This document shows positions 35,501 to 46,979 of a DNA stretch of 64,000 bases, in pieces; position 1 is the stretch's first letter, and each line of letters begins with the position of its first letter. The stretch is taken from positions 27,897,593 through 27,961,592 of the forward strand of contig NC_055986.1 in assembly GCF_018446385.1 (NCBI RefSeq), read 5' to 3'. The notes under the pieces were generated by a model. It was given only the letters and a program-made list of their open reading frames with translations, was not told the origin of the DNA and searched no databases. Source of the DNA: Zingiber officinale (taxonomy: Eukaryota > Streptophyta > Magnoliopsida > Zingiberales > Zingiberaceae). Made by a program: the position numbers and the translations under genes.

Positions 35501-36692
35501 AACATCTCCTCTTTCTTCACCGCAAAGCAAACTCTCCCTCTATAAATACCTCTCTTTTCCAAAGGTTGAAGGCATCCAAGAAGTGTGCAAGTGTTTAAGT
35601 GTGCAAGAGTGCAAGCATCCAAGTGTGTTTCTAGTTTTTCTGTAAGTATCTCTTGTAATGTTCGTGTAATAATGTCCTTGTAATTTTCTTATGCAAGTCT
35701 ATAAAAAAGTTAAGTAAGTTTGATTTCAATTTCCTAGTTTGTATGATTTCCTGTAAAATTTCTATGGCAACTTAATAAAAAAAACTCGGTCTTTGTCTCT
35801 TTGTCTTCAAAAGTTAGAAACTGTTTCGGGGTTTAAGCTTGTAAAGCCTGTGCTGACTAAGTTGGGTAGCAAAAGCTACTGAAAGCTCATTACAAGACCC
35901 ATAAAAGTCAAGGTAAAGCATGAACAATAAGACATAACTAATTAGAAGCAAAAATGAGGAAAATATCCTAGTTTTAGCAATTAGCGTTTAATTACTGTTC
36001 ACTTTTTACTGTTCACAATAACTGTTTAAGATTACTACTTACTTTTACAAGTCACTTTTATTGTTCACAATCACTGTTTAATATTACTGTTCACATATGA
36101 AAAACACAACTCTTTGACACAAAGTATCACTTTTATGAACCACATAAAAAATACATGTAAAAATTGCACACCCCGTGTACATCTAAAAACTGTCACTTTT
36201 ATAAGACACACCTTATGGTGCACATCTCGAGAGAACCTAACGTAATGTTTTTTTAGAATCTAGAGTTTAGAGTTTAAAGTTTAGAGTATAATATATGTAG
36301 ACTCTGAACCCACTTATTTAATTAAGAATATTTATTGGATTAAATTATAATTTAATTAGATTTTGATTATTTAATTAGAATTCAAATTTATTTAATTAAG
36401 GAGATTTATTGGATTAATTATAATTTAATTAGATTTCGAAATTATTTAATTAGAATTCAAATTTATTTAATTGAGATTTATTGAATTAATTATAATTTAA
36501 TTAGATTATGAATTTATTTATTTTATATTAAGAAGATGGTAGAATACAAATATGTGTAAAATTTAGAAAGACTTATAAATTTTATTATAGGTTATTCATT
36601 TAAAAAATATAAAAGAAAAATATAAATCTATATGGTATACACAAAATTAAATAAAAGATTAATAACTAATCACTATACTAATATAGCATACG

Positions 36693-36743
<51 letters not shown>

Positions 36744-36903
36744 AAGAATAAATAGAATTAAATAAGTAAATTATATATGAAAATTTTATAACCATGGAAA
36801 TAGCTTCCCATTTAAACTTGATATCGTATTAAGTTTACAAAAAAAAAGGAATGAAATAAATGACTTGGCATTCATTTACGAATTTTTGGGATAGAGATGG
36901 AAA
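35501..36903. other. Intergenic AT-rich segment with repeats
   Basis: Right flank of element C. A CTATAAATA box at about 35540, followed by leader-like sequence to 35830, could be an old LTR remnant. Positions 35990-36110 repeat TTACTGTTCAC. Positions 36310-36510 hold three units of about 70 bp (AATTATAATTTAATTAGATT). Positions 36696-36741 are a perfect (TA)n microsatellite of about 45 bp. No gene is seen. Confidence 0.6.
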
Positions 36904-37639
36904 TGTTACGCCCATGGGAATAAGTTTTATTTTTTTATAAAAAATAAAATAAATAGCTTAGAAAATTTTATGTGTTGCGAATTTTTATATGTAGATAGAT
37001 ATGGAAATAGAAAATTTAGACCAAGTCCTAAGTCCCCCTATCTATTTAAACCTTACCTTCTAAAGCTCTCTCTTAGTTTTGTTGTCGTCTGTCCTAGGAA
37101 GACCTACTCACCCTCTTGTTCTCCACCGGTGCTAGGATTTCCAAGGAAGACAAGGAGTGGTTGGCTAAGTACTTAAGGCATGTTCTCAACCATGTTATTG
37201 CTTTAAATTAGTTTCTATGTCTAGTGAATTTAGGGTATCATAGGTTGAAGTGTGATGCTTTAGTTTAAGTTCCCTTCTTAAGTTTTAAAGGTTTGTAATA
37301 ATGAGGATTTCGGATTCATGAGGGGAAGTTCCCTCCCTAACTTGTTAAGGATTGTTCATTATGTTTTCCTTTACAAATTGTGCATGTTCCCTAACTTGTA
37401 ATGCTCTAGTTAGTTTCTATAGGTTTGTGAATTTCGGGTACCATGGATCGATGTATGATGTTCTAGTTTAAGTTCTCTTCTTAAGTTTTAAAGGTTGGTA
37501 TGAATGGATGACTTCGGATTGTTTGATGGATCCTTATGTTCTTTTGTAATTTTAAGAAGAAGATACGATGGCTTAGGTTTCTCCCTCATCTCTACATGGA
37601 AGCCGAATTATTTATGTTTCCCTTTATTTTAAAACTTGT

Positions 37640-38160
37640 AGGTTTTGGATTTCATAAAGGTGGGTTTAAATTCTATTTCTAAGAGTTATGTATTTGAATG
37701 TTGCATTCCAATTTGGGTCATGCTTCTAGTTGTATTCTATCAGAAGATAGGAAACTTTTCCATGCTTAATTCCACTCACAAAACTAGAAATTTTCAAATT
37801 CATAAAGATAGGTTTAAATTCTATTTTTAGGGGTTATGTGTAGGGATATTACATTATAATTTGTTCCATTCTTGTAGTGGTTTTCCTTTAGAAGATATGC
37901 CACTTTTCCATGCTTAATTCAACTTGCAAATTAGTACATTTCAGATTTATGAAGGTATGTTTAAATTTTGTTTTTAAAGGTTAATTATTTTGATGTTGTA
38001 CTACAAGTTCCTTCATGTTTTACTACTTGTTTACCCTTAAAAGTTAGAGAACTTTACATGTTCAATTTATAGAGTAGGACTTCCAAGTTTCAGATTCTTT
38101 AAGACTTGGGTTAAATTCTGTTTTAGGGGTTTAACTATTATGTTTTATTTTAGTTCCTGA
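37640..38160. repeat. Degenerate tandem repeat, about 170 bp x 3-4
   Basis: Successive units share a TTTAAATTCT core, TTTTCCATGCTTAATTC and TTTCAGATT-type segments, decaying towards the right. Confidence 0.6.
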
Positions 38161-38475
38161 AGTTCATGCATGTATAGGTACTTTAAATGAGGTTTCAGTT
38201 TTTAGTTATGTGCTACTTATCATGATTACTATACATATATGCTACATCTAGATTTCATACCTCTAGATTAGGTAAGTTCATGTTGCTTCTTGCTTCTCAT
38301 TATGATAACCTCAAATGCGTAGGAAATTAATCCACTTATGATGATGCACCTGTTAATATTTACATTTCATGCTTATGTAGTGATCATGTTTATGTATATG
38401 TTTATGTGCATGTCTATGTAAGGTTTATGTTTAGGTTTATGTACATGCTTGTATTCATGCCTATGTGGTGATCAT

Positions 38476-40135
38476 TGTTGGTGCAAGCTTAGGTCAAGGT
38501 TGACTTGGTTGACCTGACTCGAGTTGACCTGACTCGAGTTGTGTTTTGATGTTTGACGATGTTTGACGAGAAGAGAGTTGTATTCTTGATGTTTGACAAG
38601 AATAGGTGTTCGGGAGATTGTAGGTGCAACCTTAGGTCAAGGTTGACCTGGTTGACCTGATTCGGGAAAAGTCCAAGCAGGGAGCATCGGCGAAAAGTCC
38701 AAGCGGGGAGCTTGGCATTGGAAAAGTCCAAGTATGGAGACTTGCACGGAAAAGTCGAAGCTTGGCATGCGAAAAGTCCAAGCAGGAGCTTGGCATTGGA
38801 AAAGTCCAAGTATGGAGACTTGGCATGGAAAAGTCCAAGCTTGGCATGCGAAAAGTCCAAGTATGGAGACTTGCACGGAAAAGTGAGTGAAGCCAGGCGG
38901 TGAGAAAGTCCTAACTGGGATGTTAGGCGGTTGGAAAGTCTGGTGAGTGAAGCCAGAGGGAAAGTCCTAACTAGGATGTTAGGCGTTGGAAAGTCTCGTG
39001 AGTGAAGCAGCGGTGGAAAAGTCCTAGCGGGATGTTAGGCAATGAAAGTCCTAACGGGATGTTAGGCGGTGTGGAAATCCTGGTGAGTGAATCCAGGCCA
39101 GGGAAAATCCAGATGGATCGGGGATGATCGGACATCTGGTGAGAAAGTCCAAGTAGGTCAAAGGGATTGACCGGACACTTGGCGAGGGAGTTCTAGCAGT
39201 CAAGGGAGTGATGCTAGGGATGAAGTACCAATAGGTCAAGGTTGACCGGATATTGGTTTGAAGTCTTGGGACTTGGTTTGGGCAAAAACCAAGCTTGGAT
39301 CGGTCACCGGACCGATCCGGGATCTGTTTTCCTGATCGGTCCGGTGACCGATCAAATACCGAAGCTCTGTTCGATTCTTGTCGATCGTGGCCGATCGAAG
39401 AAAAAGAGGCGAAGAAGAAGCGACTGATCGGTCCACGGGCCATCGCCATCGATCGGTGCGTGGACCGATCGAGATGAGCATCGCGAGAAGGAAGGAAGGG
39501 ATCGGTGCGTGGACGATCCACCTCTTCCCGATCGATGCGTGGACCGATCGAGTCTAACCGTTGCAGCGGCTAGTTTCTTCACTGTTTCTTCTTCGCAGGT
39601 ATAAAGGATCGAGGGCATCTGCTGTGCGTCTCTCTCCTTCTTCCTCTTCTTTCTGCTGCTGAGCTCTGCTGAGTTCTTGAAGCGTTGAAGCTTTGCGTGA
39701 GCTTCCTTTTGGCTGGGTCACCTGCTGTTGTAGGCGCTTGGAGCTGCTGCTTCTTCCAGTCAAAGAGAAGGCAAGCAAGAGTTTTCTTACTGTTGTATTT
39801 CTTGCTGTCTTTCTTTGTATTTCTGTACTCTCCTTACTTGCTGTTGCAAGAGTGTGTTGTGGCGAGGTTTCTCCACCCATAAGGAGTTTGTATTAGCCGG
39901 TTCTCCGGGGACTCATCCACCGACGGATTGACTGGAGTCGTCCACCTTACGGACACGCCGAGGAGTAGGAGCCCTAATCTCCGAACCTCGTTACATCGGT
40001 TTGTTTGAGGTTTGTATTCTTCCTTTCGTTTCTAGTTTATTTTTCCGCTGCGCTAACGAATTGTAGGAAGAAACGAGCGATTTGGGGCGGCTATTCACAC
40101 CCCCCTCTCTAGCCGAGTACGAAGAGATCCCATCA
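38476..40135 (+). repeat. 5' LTR of element B
   Basis: 1,660 bp, TGTTGG to CCCATCA (final ACA changed to TCA). Positions 38660-39060 hold AAAAGTCCAAG and AAAGTCCTAACTGGGATGTTAGG tandem units. Positions 39297-39560 hold GATCGGTC palindromes, several missing one arm base relative to the 3' LTR. TATAAAG is near 39600. Confidence 0.88.
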
Positions 40136-40155
40136 AGTGGTAGGCCGCTCTTTGA
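40136..40155 (+). other. Deleted primer-binding site of element B
   Basis: The sequence AGTGGTA then GGCCGCTC corresponds to element A's AGTGGTATCAGAGCGAGGTC with the nine bases TCAGAGCGA missing. Only five bases of initiator-tRNA complementarity remain. Confidence 0.8.
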
Positions 40156-40187
40156 CGGATCAACACCCGGGGGAGCACGGGCTAGAG

Positions 40188-41656
40188 ATGGATCTCTATG
40201 GAGAAGACATCACCATTCCACCCTTCTACGAATGCGGCGACTTCGCGTATTGGAAGGTAAGGATGAAGTACTTTCTTATGACTAACATAATGAATTGGTT
40301 TTGTGTACAAGAAGGTTTTACTCCTCCGGTGGATAAGGAAGGAAAACCACTTGAGAAGAAGGAGTGGACAAGAGAACAAATTCACAAATCCGAAATCAAC
40401 GAAGAGGTAACGAGAATAATTGAATTTTCATTGCCTACTAACATCTTGTGTAAGATAGGTTACAACAATGCCAAGGAATTATGGGATAACTTGGCCAAGT
40501 ACCATGAGGAGAGCTCCACTTCAAGCCATGAAGAGGAGCCTAGTGAGCCAAGTAGCTCACATCATGGAGGGAGCGAATTGGGAGTTGAGGGCTACTCAAC
40601 ATCCAAGGAAGAAGAGGAGGAGAGTTCCTCTTGTTCAAGATCGGAGCAAGAAGAAGATTCTACCTCCGGAAGGGATGAAGGAGAGAGTCATCCATCCCAA
40701 ACCCTAGGTAACTCAAGCATTTTAGTTTCAAATAAATTACATATATTATGCTTTGAGTGTAGGGAGTATGGACATTACAAGAGCAAATGTCCAAAGAGAG
40801 TTAGGAAGACTCCACCGGCCCAAAGGTCAAGGTAGCCGGAGTCCCAACACGCAAAGGCAAGAAGCACGTGGTGTGCTTTCAATGCAAGCAACGGGGACAC
40901 TATAGGAGCCATTGTCCGAGGGGGAGGCAACCTCACAAGGGCAAGAGACCGGGCACATCGATAGGGGGAGCTAAGGCAAACCCTAAGGTATCTTTTAAGG
41001 CTCATTCGTGCAAGTCTAGTAGGATACATGCTAGTAATTTTATTGCATTAGTCAATAATGATAAGCATGTTAACACTAGAAATCAATACATGTGCTTAGG
41101 TGCTAAACATGTCAACCTAGATAGGGATACTACTAGGAATGCTAACCCTAGGATTAACACTTCTAAGGTTAAGGAAAACCTAGGTAGAAACCCCAAATCA
41201 ACTAGACACATGCCTAGGAATGCCTCAAAGAAGAATGACAAATCAAAAATTGAGGTATTAGAGAAGGAGAATCAAGTCTTGAGGTCAAGACTTGATACTT
41301 TGGAAAAGGCTCTTAAAAACTTGGAGAAGTCATCTCTAGGGTTTAAGGGTCAAAAACCAATGTCCAAGGACAAAAAGGGTTTGGGTCACAAACCTAAGTC
41401 CCAAATGGTCAAGCCCACCTATCATAATGTTCCATTCGATTATGGAACAAAACCTAAGGCTAGGAAGACCATTACCAAGGTCACAAGGGGAGTCACCCCT
41501 ATAGTTGACCTTGATGAGACCCAAATGACCAAGGCTTTAAAGCCTAAGAGGGTCATTAGGAGGGTTGCTAGGGAAGTCATCCCTAGTGAATTTTTAGTGA
41601 ACCCAATGAGCTCAAGTAGGTATTGGGTTCCTAGGAGCATTTTCTCTACCCCATAG
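40188..41656 (+). pseudogene. gag of element B, one frameshift
   Basis: Same start context and layout as element A's gag: capsid-like region, Ser/Glu-rich linker, CCHC knuckle CFECREYGHYKSKC, second knuckle CFQCKQRGHYRSHC (complete, unlike A), coiled coil and basic tail. Near 40820 a single base is missing relative to A (GGCCCAAAGG against GGCACCAAAGG). This shifts the frame and stops it at about 40835; reading continues in the next frame to TAG at 41654-41656. The remainder is open, so the lesion is isolated. Confidence 0.87.
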
Positions 41657-43599
41657 ATGGGTTAGAGAGTGTCAACTCCAATAAGAAGGGTAGTTAACCC
41701 AACTTTGAGGAAATTGACACTCAAGGAGCATTTTCAAGGTTTTTGGGAACCTTTGAAAATGAAATGGAATAATCCTTATCATTCACTCCTTGGAAAAGTA
41801 AAGTGTGCCAAAGTGAGAATATATTAATCTTACTTTAAATTGACACAATGTGGAAAAACCTAGAGAAATATCAAATTGGGATTTTTGATATTCTCTTAGG
41901 TAATCAAGGCAATCCGGGCCTTAATTTAGAAGTGCTACTCTGTAAAATTTTTAAAATGGTATAAATCAAACAAGAGATCAAGAAATGCCAATTTGGGTTT
42001 TGACATTTTCTTGGAGCACTTTGGGCAATCTAGGATTAGAATTTAAGTTAACTAAGTGATTAAGGATACTTAGATAGGTAATCTAGGTATTTTATTTGTG
42101 TTAACTTACCATGGTTGTTTGCCATATGACATGTCATGACATCATGTTTAGTTTTATCATCATTTGAAATGTCATGATAGTGCTTAGGCTAGTTTATATG
42201 TCATGCTCTATTTAATTTTTCATACTTTATGCCATGACATCATGACATTGGCACATGTTTTCCATTTATGATATCATTTATTCCATGTCATCATCTCTTG
42301 CATTAATAATCAATTGAATTGATTTAAGGATGAAGAACACATCTTGATATTGAGATCAAATTTGTGTTTAGAAAATGCATGAGACCTTAGCCTAAGTTGA
42401 CCTTAACCCATATCTCACATCAAATTGACTTGAATGTGGTTTGATGCACCTTAGATGTGTGTAAGATATTAGGATCATGAGTTAGGATCAAGGTGCATAG
42501 TCATTGTACCTAGATGACCCTAATTCAAGAAATTAAGGATCATAGGGAAAGCTTGTGTACAAGTCATGTACATCTAGCCCTAAGATTATGGTCCTAAATT
42601 CAAATGGTTTTAAAAACATTTTAAAATTGATTTGAAAAACCTTGATGAAGCTTTCCTAGTGATAGCATTCTTCATTGAGCAAGATGATACAAAGATGACT
42701 TAAACTTGAACTATTTCAAAGTTTTTGAACTTTGTATCAAGATTGAAAATGGAAACTATTGTCATAGAAAACTATTTTTCCTTGATAGTGTATGACATGA
42801 GGAATGTATCCTCAAAGTTTCGTAATTTTTGGAATTTTCTGTAATTTTCTATGAGTTTCTGAACTGCTTCCGGGGAGAAAATCAGAAATCTCTGATTTCA
42901 GAGGTGGATCGGTCACCGGACCGATCCAGAAGGCCTGATCGGTCGGTGACCGATCGGTGACGATCGATGCGATCGGTGAGCGTGGATCGGTCGGGGACCG
43001 ATCGGGCTTCGATCGGTCTGGGACCGATCGTGTCAATTTCTGATTTTCATTTTTTTGTCCGAAATTTCAGGTGGAAGTTGGGTTTTGGATTTCTAAAGGT
43101 TTGAAACTCTCCAAGACATTGTTGGTGCAATGGTCGGGGAGTTGACTTTTAGGGAGTTTTTACTCCTTGAGGATTAGTGATATGGGATTATCACTAAGTT
43201 GGTTGTTGAGTTTAGTATCAAGGGGGAAATTAAGAGTTTCAATGAAAGGTATGGGACTTTCATTAGGAAGAAACTCTTGACCTTGATACCCTCTCTTTCT
43301 TTTTGATGTGTGTCAAAAAGGGGAGAGCGTTCATTGGAGAATTATTGGAGAACCCAAGTTAGGTTATCGGGTTAACCTAAGCTAGGGAAGAATGTCAAGG
43401 AATGTTCGAGGAAGAACATTGGAATACTTTTTGATGTGTGTCAAAAAGGGGGAGAATTATTAAGTTAGGTTATTGGGTTAACCTAAGGAGAATGTCCGAG
43501 AATGTTCAAGAAAGGAACATTGGACATTGGAAGATGGTTGGAAAACCTAAGTTAGGTTATCGGGTTAACCTAACTTGATTTTGGATTTTGTCAAACATC
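41657..43599 (+). repeat. Non-coding interior of element B
   Basis: There is no ORF of note. Positions 42905-43035 carry GATCGGTC palindromes like those of the LTR, including a perfect pair of 10-bp arms at 42905-42928. Positions 43315 and 43443 carry extra polypurine-tract copies (AAAAAGGGG-AGA), each in a TGTGTCAAAAAGG context. CTAAGTTAGGTTATCGGGTT is repeated three times in 43340-43580. Confidence 0.75.
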
Positions 43600-43613
43600 A
43601 AAAAGGGGGAGAT
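43600..43613 (+). other. Polypurine tract of element B
   Basis: AAAAAGGGGGAGAT directly before TGTTGG of the 3' LTR. Confidence 0.88.
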
Positions 43614-45308
43614 TGTTGGTGCAACCTTAGGTCAAGGTTGACTTGGTTGACCTGACTCGAGTTGACCTGACTCGAGTTGTGTTTTGATGTTTGACGATGT
43701 TTGACGAGAAGAGAGTTGTATTCTTGATGTTTGACAAGAATAGGTGTTCGGGAGATTGTAGGTGCAACCTTAGGTCAAGGTTGACCTGGTTGACCTGATT
43801 CGGGAAAAGTCCAAGCAGGGAGCTTGGCACGCGAAAAGTCCGAGCAGGGAGCTTGGCATTGGAAAAGTCCAAGTATGGAGACTTGGCACTGGAAAAGTGG
43901 CACGCGAAAAGTCCAAGCAGGGAGCTTGGCATTGGAAAAGTCCAAGTATGGAGACTTGGCACTGGAAAAGTCCAAGCAGGGAGCTTGGCACGCGAAAAGT
44001 CCAAGTATGGAGACTTGGCACGGGAAAAGTCCTGGTGAGTGAAGCCGGGCAGTGAGAAAGTCCTAACTGGGATGTTAGGCAGTTGGAAAGTCCTGGTGAG
44101 TGAAGCCAGGCAGTGGGAAAGTCCTAACTGGGATGTTAGGCAGTTGGAAAGTCCTGGTGAGTGAAGTCAGGCAGTGGAAAAGTCCTAACTGGGATGTTAG
44201 GCAATGAGAAAGTCCTAACTGGGATGTTAGGCGGTGTGGAAAGTCCTGGTGAGTGAATCCAGGCAAGGGAAAATCCAGATGGATCAGGGATGATCGGACA
44301 TCTGGTGTTGAGGAAAGTCCAAGTAGGTCAAAGGGATTGACCGGACACTTGGCAGGGAGTTCTAGCAGGTCAAGGGAGTGACCAGATGCTAGGGATGAAG
44401 TACCAATAGGTCAAGGTTGACCGGATATTGGTTTGGAAGTCTTGGGACTTGGTTTGGGCAAAAACCAAGCTCTGGATCGGTCACCAGACCGATCCAGTGA
44501 TACCTTGTTTTCTCTGATCGGTCTGGTGACCGATCAGATACCGAACAGAAGCTCTCTGTTCGGTTACTGATCGGTCTGGTGACCGATCGCAAGAAAACAG
44601 AGGCGGCTGATCGGTCCACGCCGATCGGGTATCTGATCGGTCCGTGGACCGATCGAGACGCAGCATCGCGAGAAGGAAGGAAGGGATCGTGCGTGGACCG
44701 ATCCTCTTCCGATCGGTCGTGGACCGATCGGGGTCCTATGCGCAACGGCTAGTTTCTTCTTCTTCTTTGCGGTATAAAGGATCGAGGCATCTGCTGTGCG
44801 TCTCTCTCCTTCTTCCTCTTCTTTCTGCTGCTGAGCTCTGCTGAGTTCTTGAAGCGTTGAAGCTTTGCGTGAGCTTCCTTTTGGCTGGGTCACCTGCTGT
44901 TGTAGGCGCTTGGAGCTGCTGCTTCTTCCAGTCAAAGAGAAGGCAAGCAAGAGTTTTCTTACTGTTGTATTTCTTGCTGTCTTTCTTTGTATTTCTGTAC
45001 TCTCCTTACTTGCTGTTGCAAGAGTGTGTTGTGGCGAGGTTTCTCCACCCATAAGGAATTTGTATTAGCCGGTTCTCCGGGGACTCATCCACCGACGGAT
45101 TGACTGGACTCGTCCACCTTACGGACACGTCGAGGAGTAGGAGCCCTAATCTCCGAACCTCGTTACATCGGTTTGTTTGAGGTTTGTATTCTTCCTTTCG
45201 TTTCTAGTTTATTTTTCCGCTGCGCTAACGAATTGTAGGAAGAAACGAGCGATTTGGGGCGGCTATTCACACCCCCCCTCTCTAGCCGAGTACGAAGAGA
45301 TCCCAACA
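43614..45308 (+). repeat. 3' LTR of element B
   Basis: 1,695 bp, TGTTGG to CCCAACA, followed by TSD ATCAT. It aligns with the 5' LTR throughout. The tandem block 43803-44260 and the palindrome block 44474-44735 are more regular than in the 5' LTR. Confidence 0.9.
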
Positions 45309-45354
45309 ATCATGATTATGATTGTGCTTATGCTTATATCTATGTTTATGGAAT

Positions 45355-45645
45355 GAAGTGGTTAGTTATAACCGGGGACCTAAGCCCGAGAAGCGTACCA
45401 AATCTTATTATGGGTTAAATTATGAATCAAGGACCTAAGCCTGGAGAGCTTGCCAAATCTTTTTATGGGTTAAGTTATAAACTGGGGACCTAAGCCTAGA
45501 GAAGTTCCTAAATCTTTTTATGGGTTAAGTTATGAACCAGGGACCTAAGCCCGGGGAGCTTGCCAAAGAATCTTCATGAATTGGGATGGTGGGATGAACT
45601 GAGGACCTAAGCCTGGGGAGCGCGCCAAAATCATGCATGGGTAGG
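45355..45645. repeat. Tandem repeat, about 60 bp x 5
   Basis: Five units contain GGGGACCTAAGCCCG, GAGCTTGCCAAATC and TTATGGGTTAAGTTATGAA. The last unit (GGGATGGTGGGATGA, GAGCGCGCCAAAATC) is close to the units at 5628-5946. It belongs to G3. Confidence 0.75.
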
Positions 45646-46374
45646 AGATTTGTTCCAAGGAGCGGTCCCCGTCAACCTAGCTAGGGTAGTTGTTTGATCA
45701 ACAACTTATGTTACGGTACTGCTAAGTGCAACTAGGTCACCCCAACGATATGGTTATAAGTACGCATACAAGTATGTGCAAGTCATATTCATGTTTATGT
45801 CTATGCTCACGTTTATGTTTATGTTTATGATTATGTTTATATTTATGTTTAGGTTTATATCTATGTTGATGTTTATGATTATGTTCATGTTATTATTATG
45901 CTTATGCCTATGGGCATGCTTGTGATCAAGTCTATCATTATGCTTAGTTCATCTATCATGCTTACCTCTATGTTGTCACGCTTATGTCATTGCATGTGCA
46001 TATGTTCATAGTATGTTAATAGGGAGGTCCCAAGTTACTTTCAATGTGATCTCTCTTAATTCACTAGATTATCGATGCTAACTACTGCTTAATATAGTTT
46101 TGAATATGTTGAGTCTCTCGACTCACAATCTTTGATTCTTTTTTTTCAAACAACGAAATTAATGAGGCAGGAGGCGTTAACCAGTGAGTCAGCTCGGAGT
46201 AACGATAGTAAAACCCGAAGACCTTTTAGTTTAATTCCGCATTTAGCTATGTTTATTTTTCTTCAAGTCGTTTATGTAATTTTATTTTAATCAAGAACCG
46301 CTATGAAAGTATGAGTACATGGTATTAGCAGTTGATGTATTATTATAAAGGGGAAAAAAATTAAGGGTGATACA

Positions 46375-46979
46375 GTATATATTTAGAATTTAGGATTTAA
46401 AGTATAATATTTAAACTAAAGAAATTTTAAAGCAATCCAAAAGGAAAAAGAATTACATTAATTAGGTGTGCGCCATAAAGCATGTGGTATAACATCCTTG
46501 TATTATTTTTTTTTTTTAATTTGTGAGTATGTCTTTTATGCATGTTTAAAAAAACTAATATCCAACAATATCATTAAAATTTATCATAAATACATCGATT
46601 AAAAAAAACTAATATATATCAACAATATTATGTATATTTCTTGGCGCAACAATGATCTAGAATTTACGGGGGTTGAGTCCAAAAATCACCTCTTAAAGTA
46701 AAACAAGACTATACGTAATAGATTCTTTAATTCCTGGACCTGATAGGGTTTCAGTCATAGGACTGTCCTTTTACAAGAATCACCATAGCTTGATATATGT
46801 CAAACTTGAATAGTTTGACTCCAACTTGCATCGACTGATCCAAATTCCTACAAAGTTATCATCAATTGGCTAACTTCATGACTCAGGCCGAAATTCTGTC
46901 GTCTGCCAAATCCTAATTCTTTCTTTTTCTTTTTTTTATTGTTGTTAATTTATATGTCTATTGCACTGGTATTGATTAA
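46375..46979. other. Intergenic / 3' flank of the MIZ1-like gene
   Basis: AT-rich sequence downstream of the minus-strand gene that ends at 46980. It presumably contains that gene's 3' UTR. No other feature was recognised. Confidence 0.5.

Larger units (their letters stand above)
38476..45308 (+). mobile_element. Complete gag-only Copia-type element B
   Basis: 6,833 bp bounded by a perfect TSD ATCAT (38471-38475 and 45309-45313). LTRs are 38476-40135 and 43614-45308. The polypurine tract at 43600-43613 abuts the 3' LTR. The only substantial coding region is gag (40188-41656, one frameshift). About 1.9 kb of non-coding interior follows. No protease, integrase, reverse transcriptase or RNase H motif appears in any frame. 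This is the architecture of terminal-repeat elements with only gag. The primer-binding site carries a 9-bp deletion relative to element A, so this copy is probably not replication-competent even with helper proteins. Confidence 0.9.
36904..46374 (+). repeat. Probable Gypsy-like LTR (G3), interrupted by element B
   Basis: The left end TGTTACGCCC and right end GGGTGATACA are imperfect inverted termini of the TGTAACG type seen in G1 and G2. The two parts total about 2.6 kb without element B. It has a TCTATTTAAA box at about 37040, tandem repeats (37640-38160), GGGGACCTAAGCCC units (45360-45640) related to those at 5628-5946, and TTTATG-rich DNA. I see no TSD (GGAAA/GTATA). The left end lies in a locally repeated GGAAAT context, so the boundary is tentative. 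Confidence 0.45.

Noticed and set aside
36904-36913. TGTTACGCCC as a certain LTR start
   Set aside because: It sits in a locally repeated GGAAAT context and lacks a matching TSD at 46375, so G3's left boundary was kept only at low confidence.
38489-38903. ORFs on both strands with repeated MDFS/LGLFACQ/EKSKYGDL peptides
   Set aside because: They are translations of the AAAAGTCCAAG tandem units in LTR DNA. The repeat period lets several frames stay open, and the same peptides recur in element B's other LTR (43627-44042) and in element A's LTR (6134-6697).
39685-39896. ORF identical to one at 44857-45068, a possible duplicated small gene
   Set aside because: Both lie at the same place in element B's two LTRs. 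Identity reflects LTR duplication, not a gene family.
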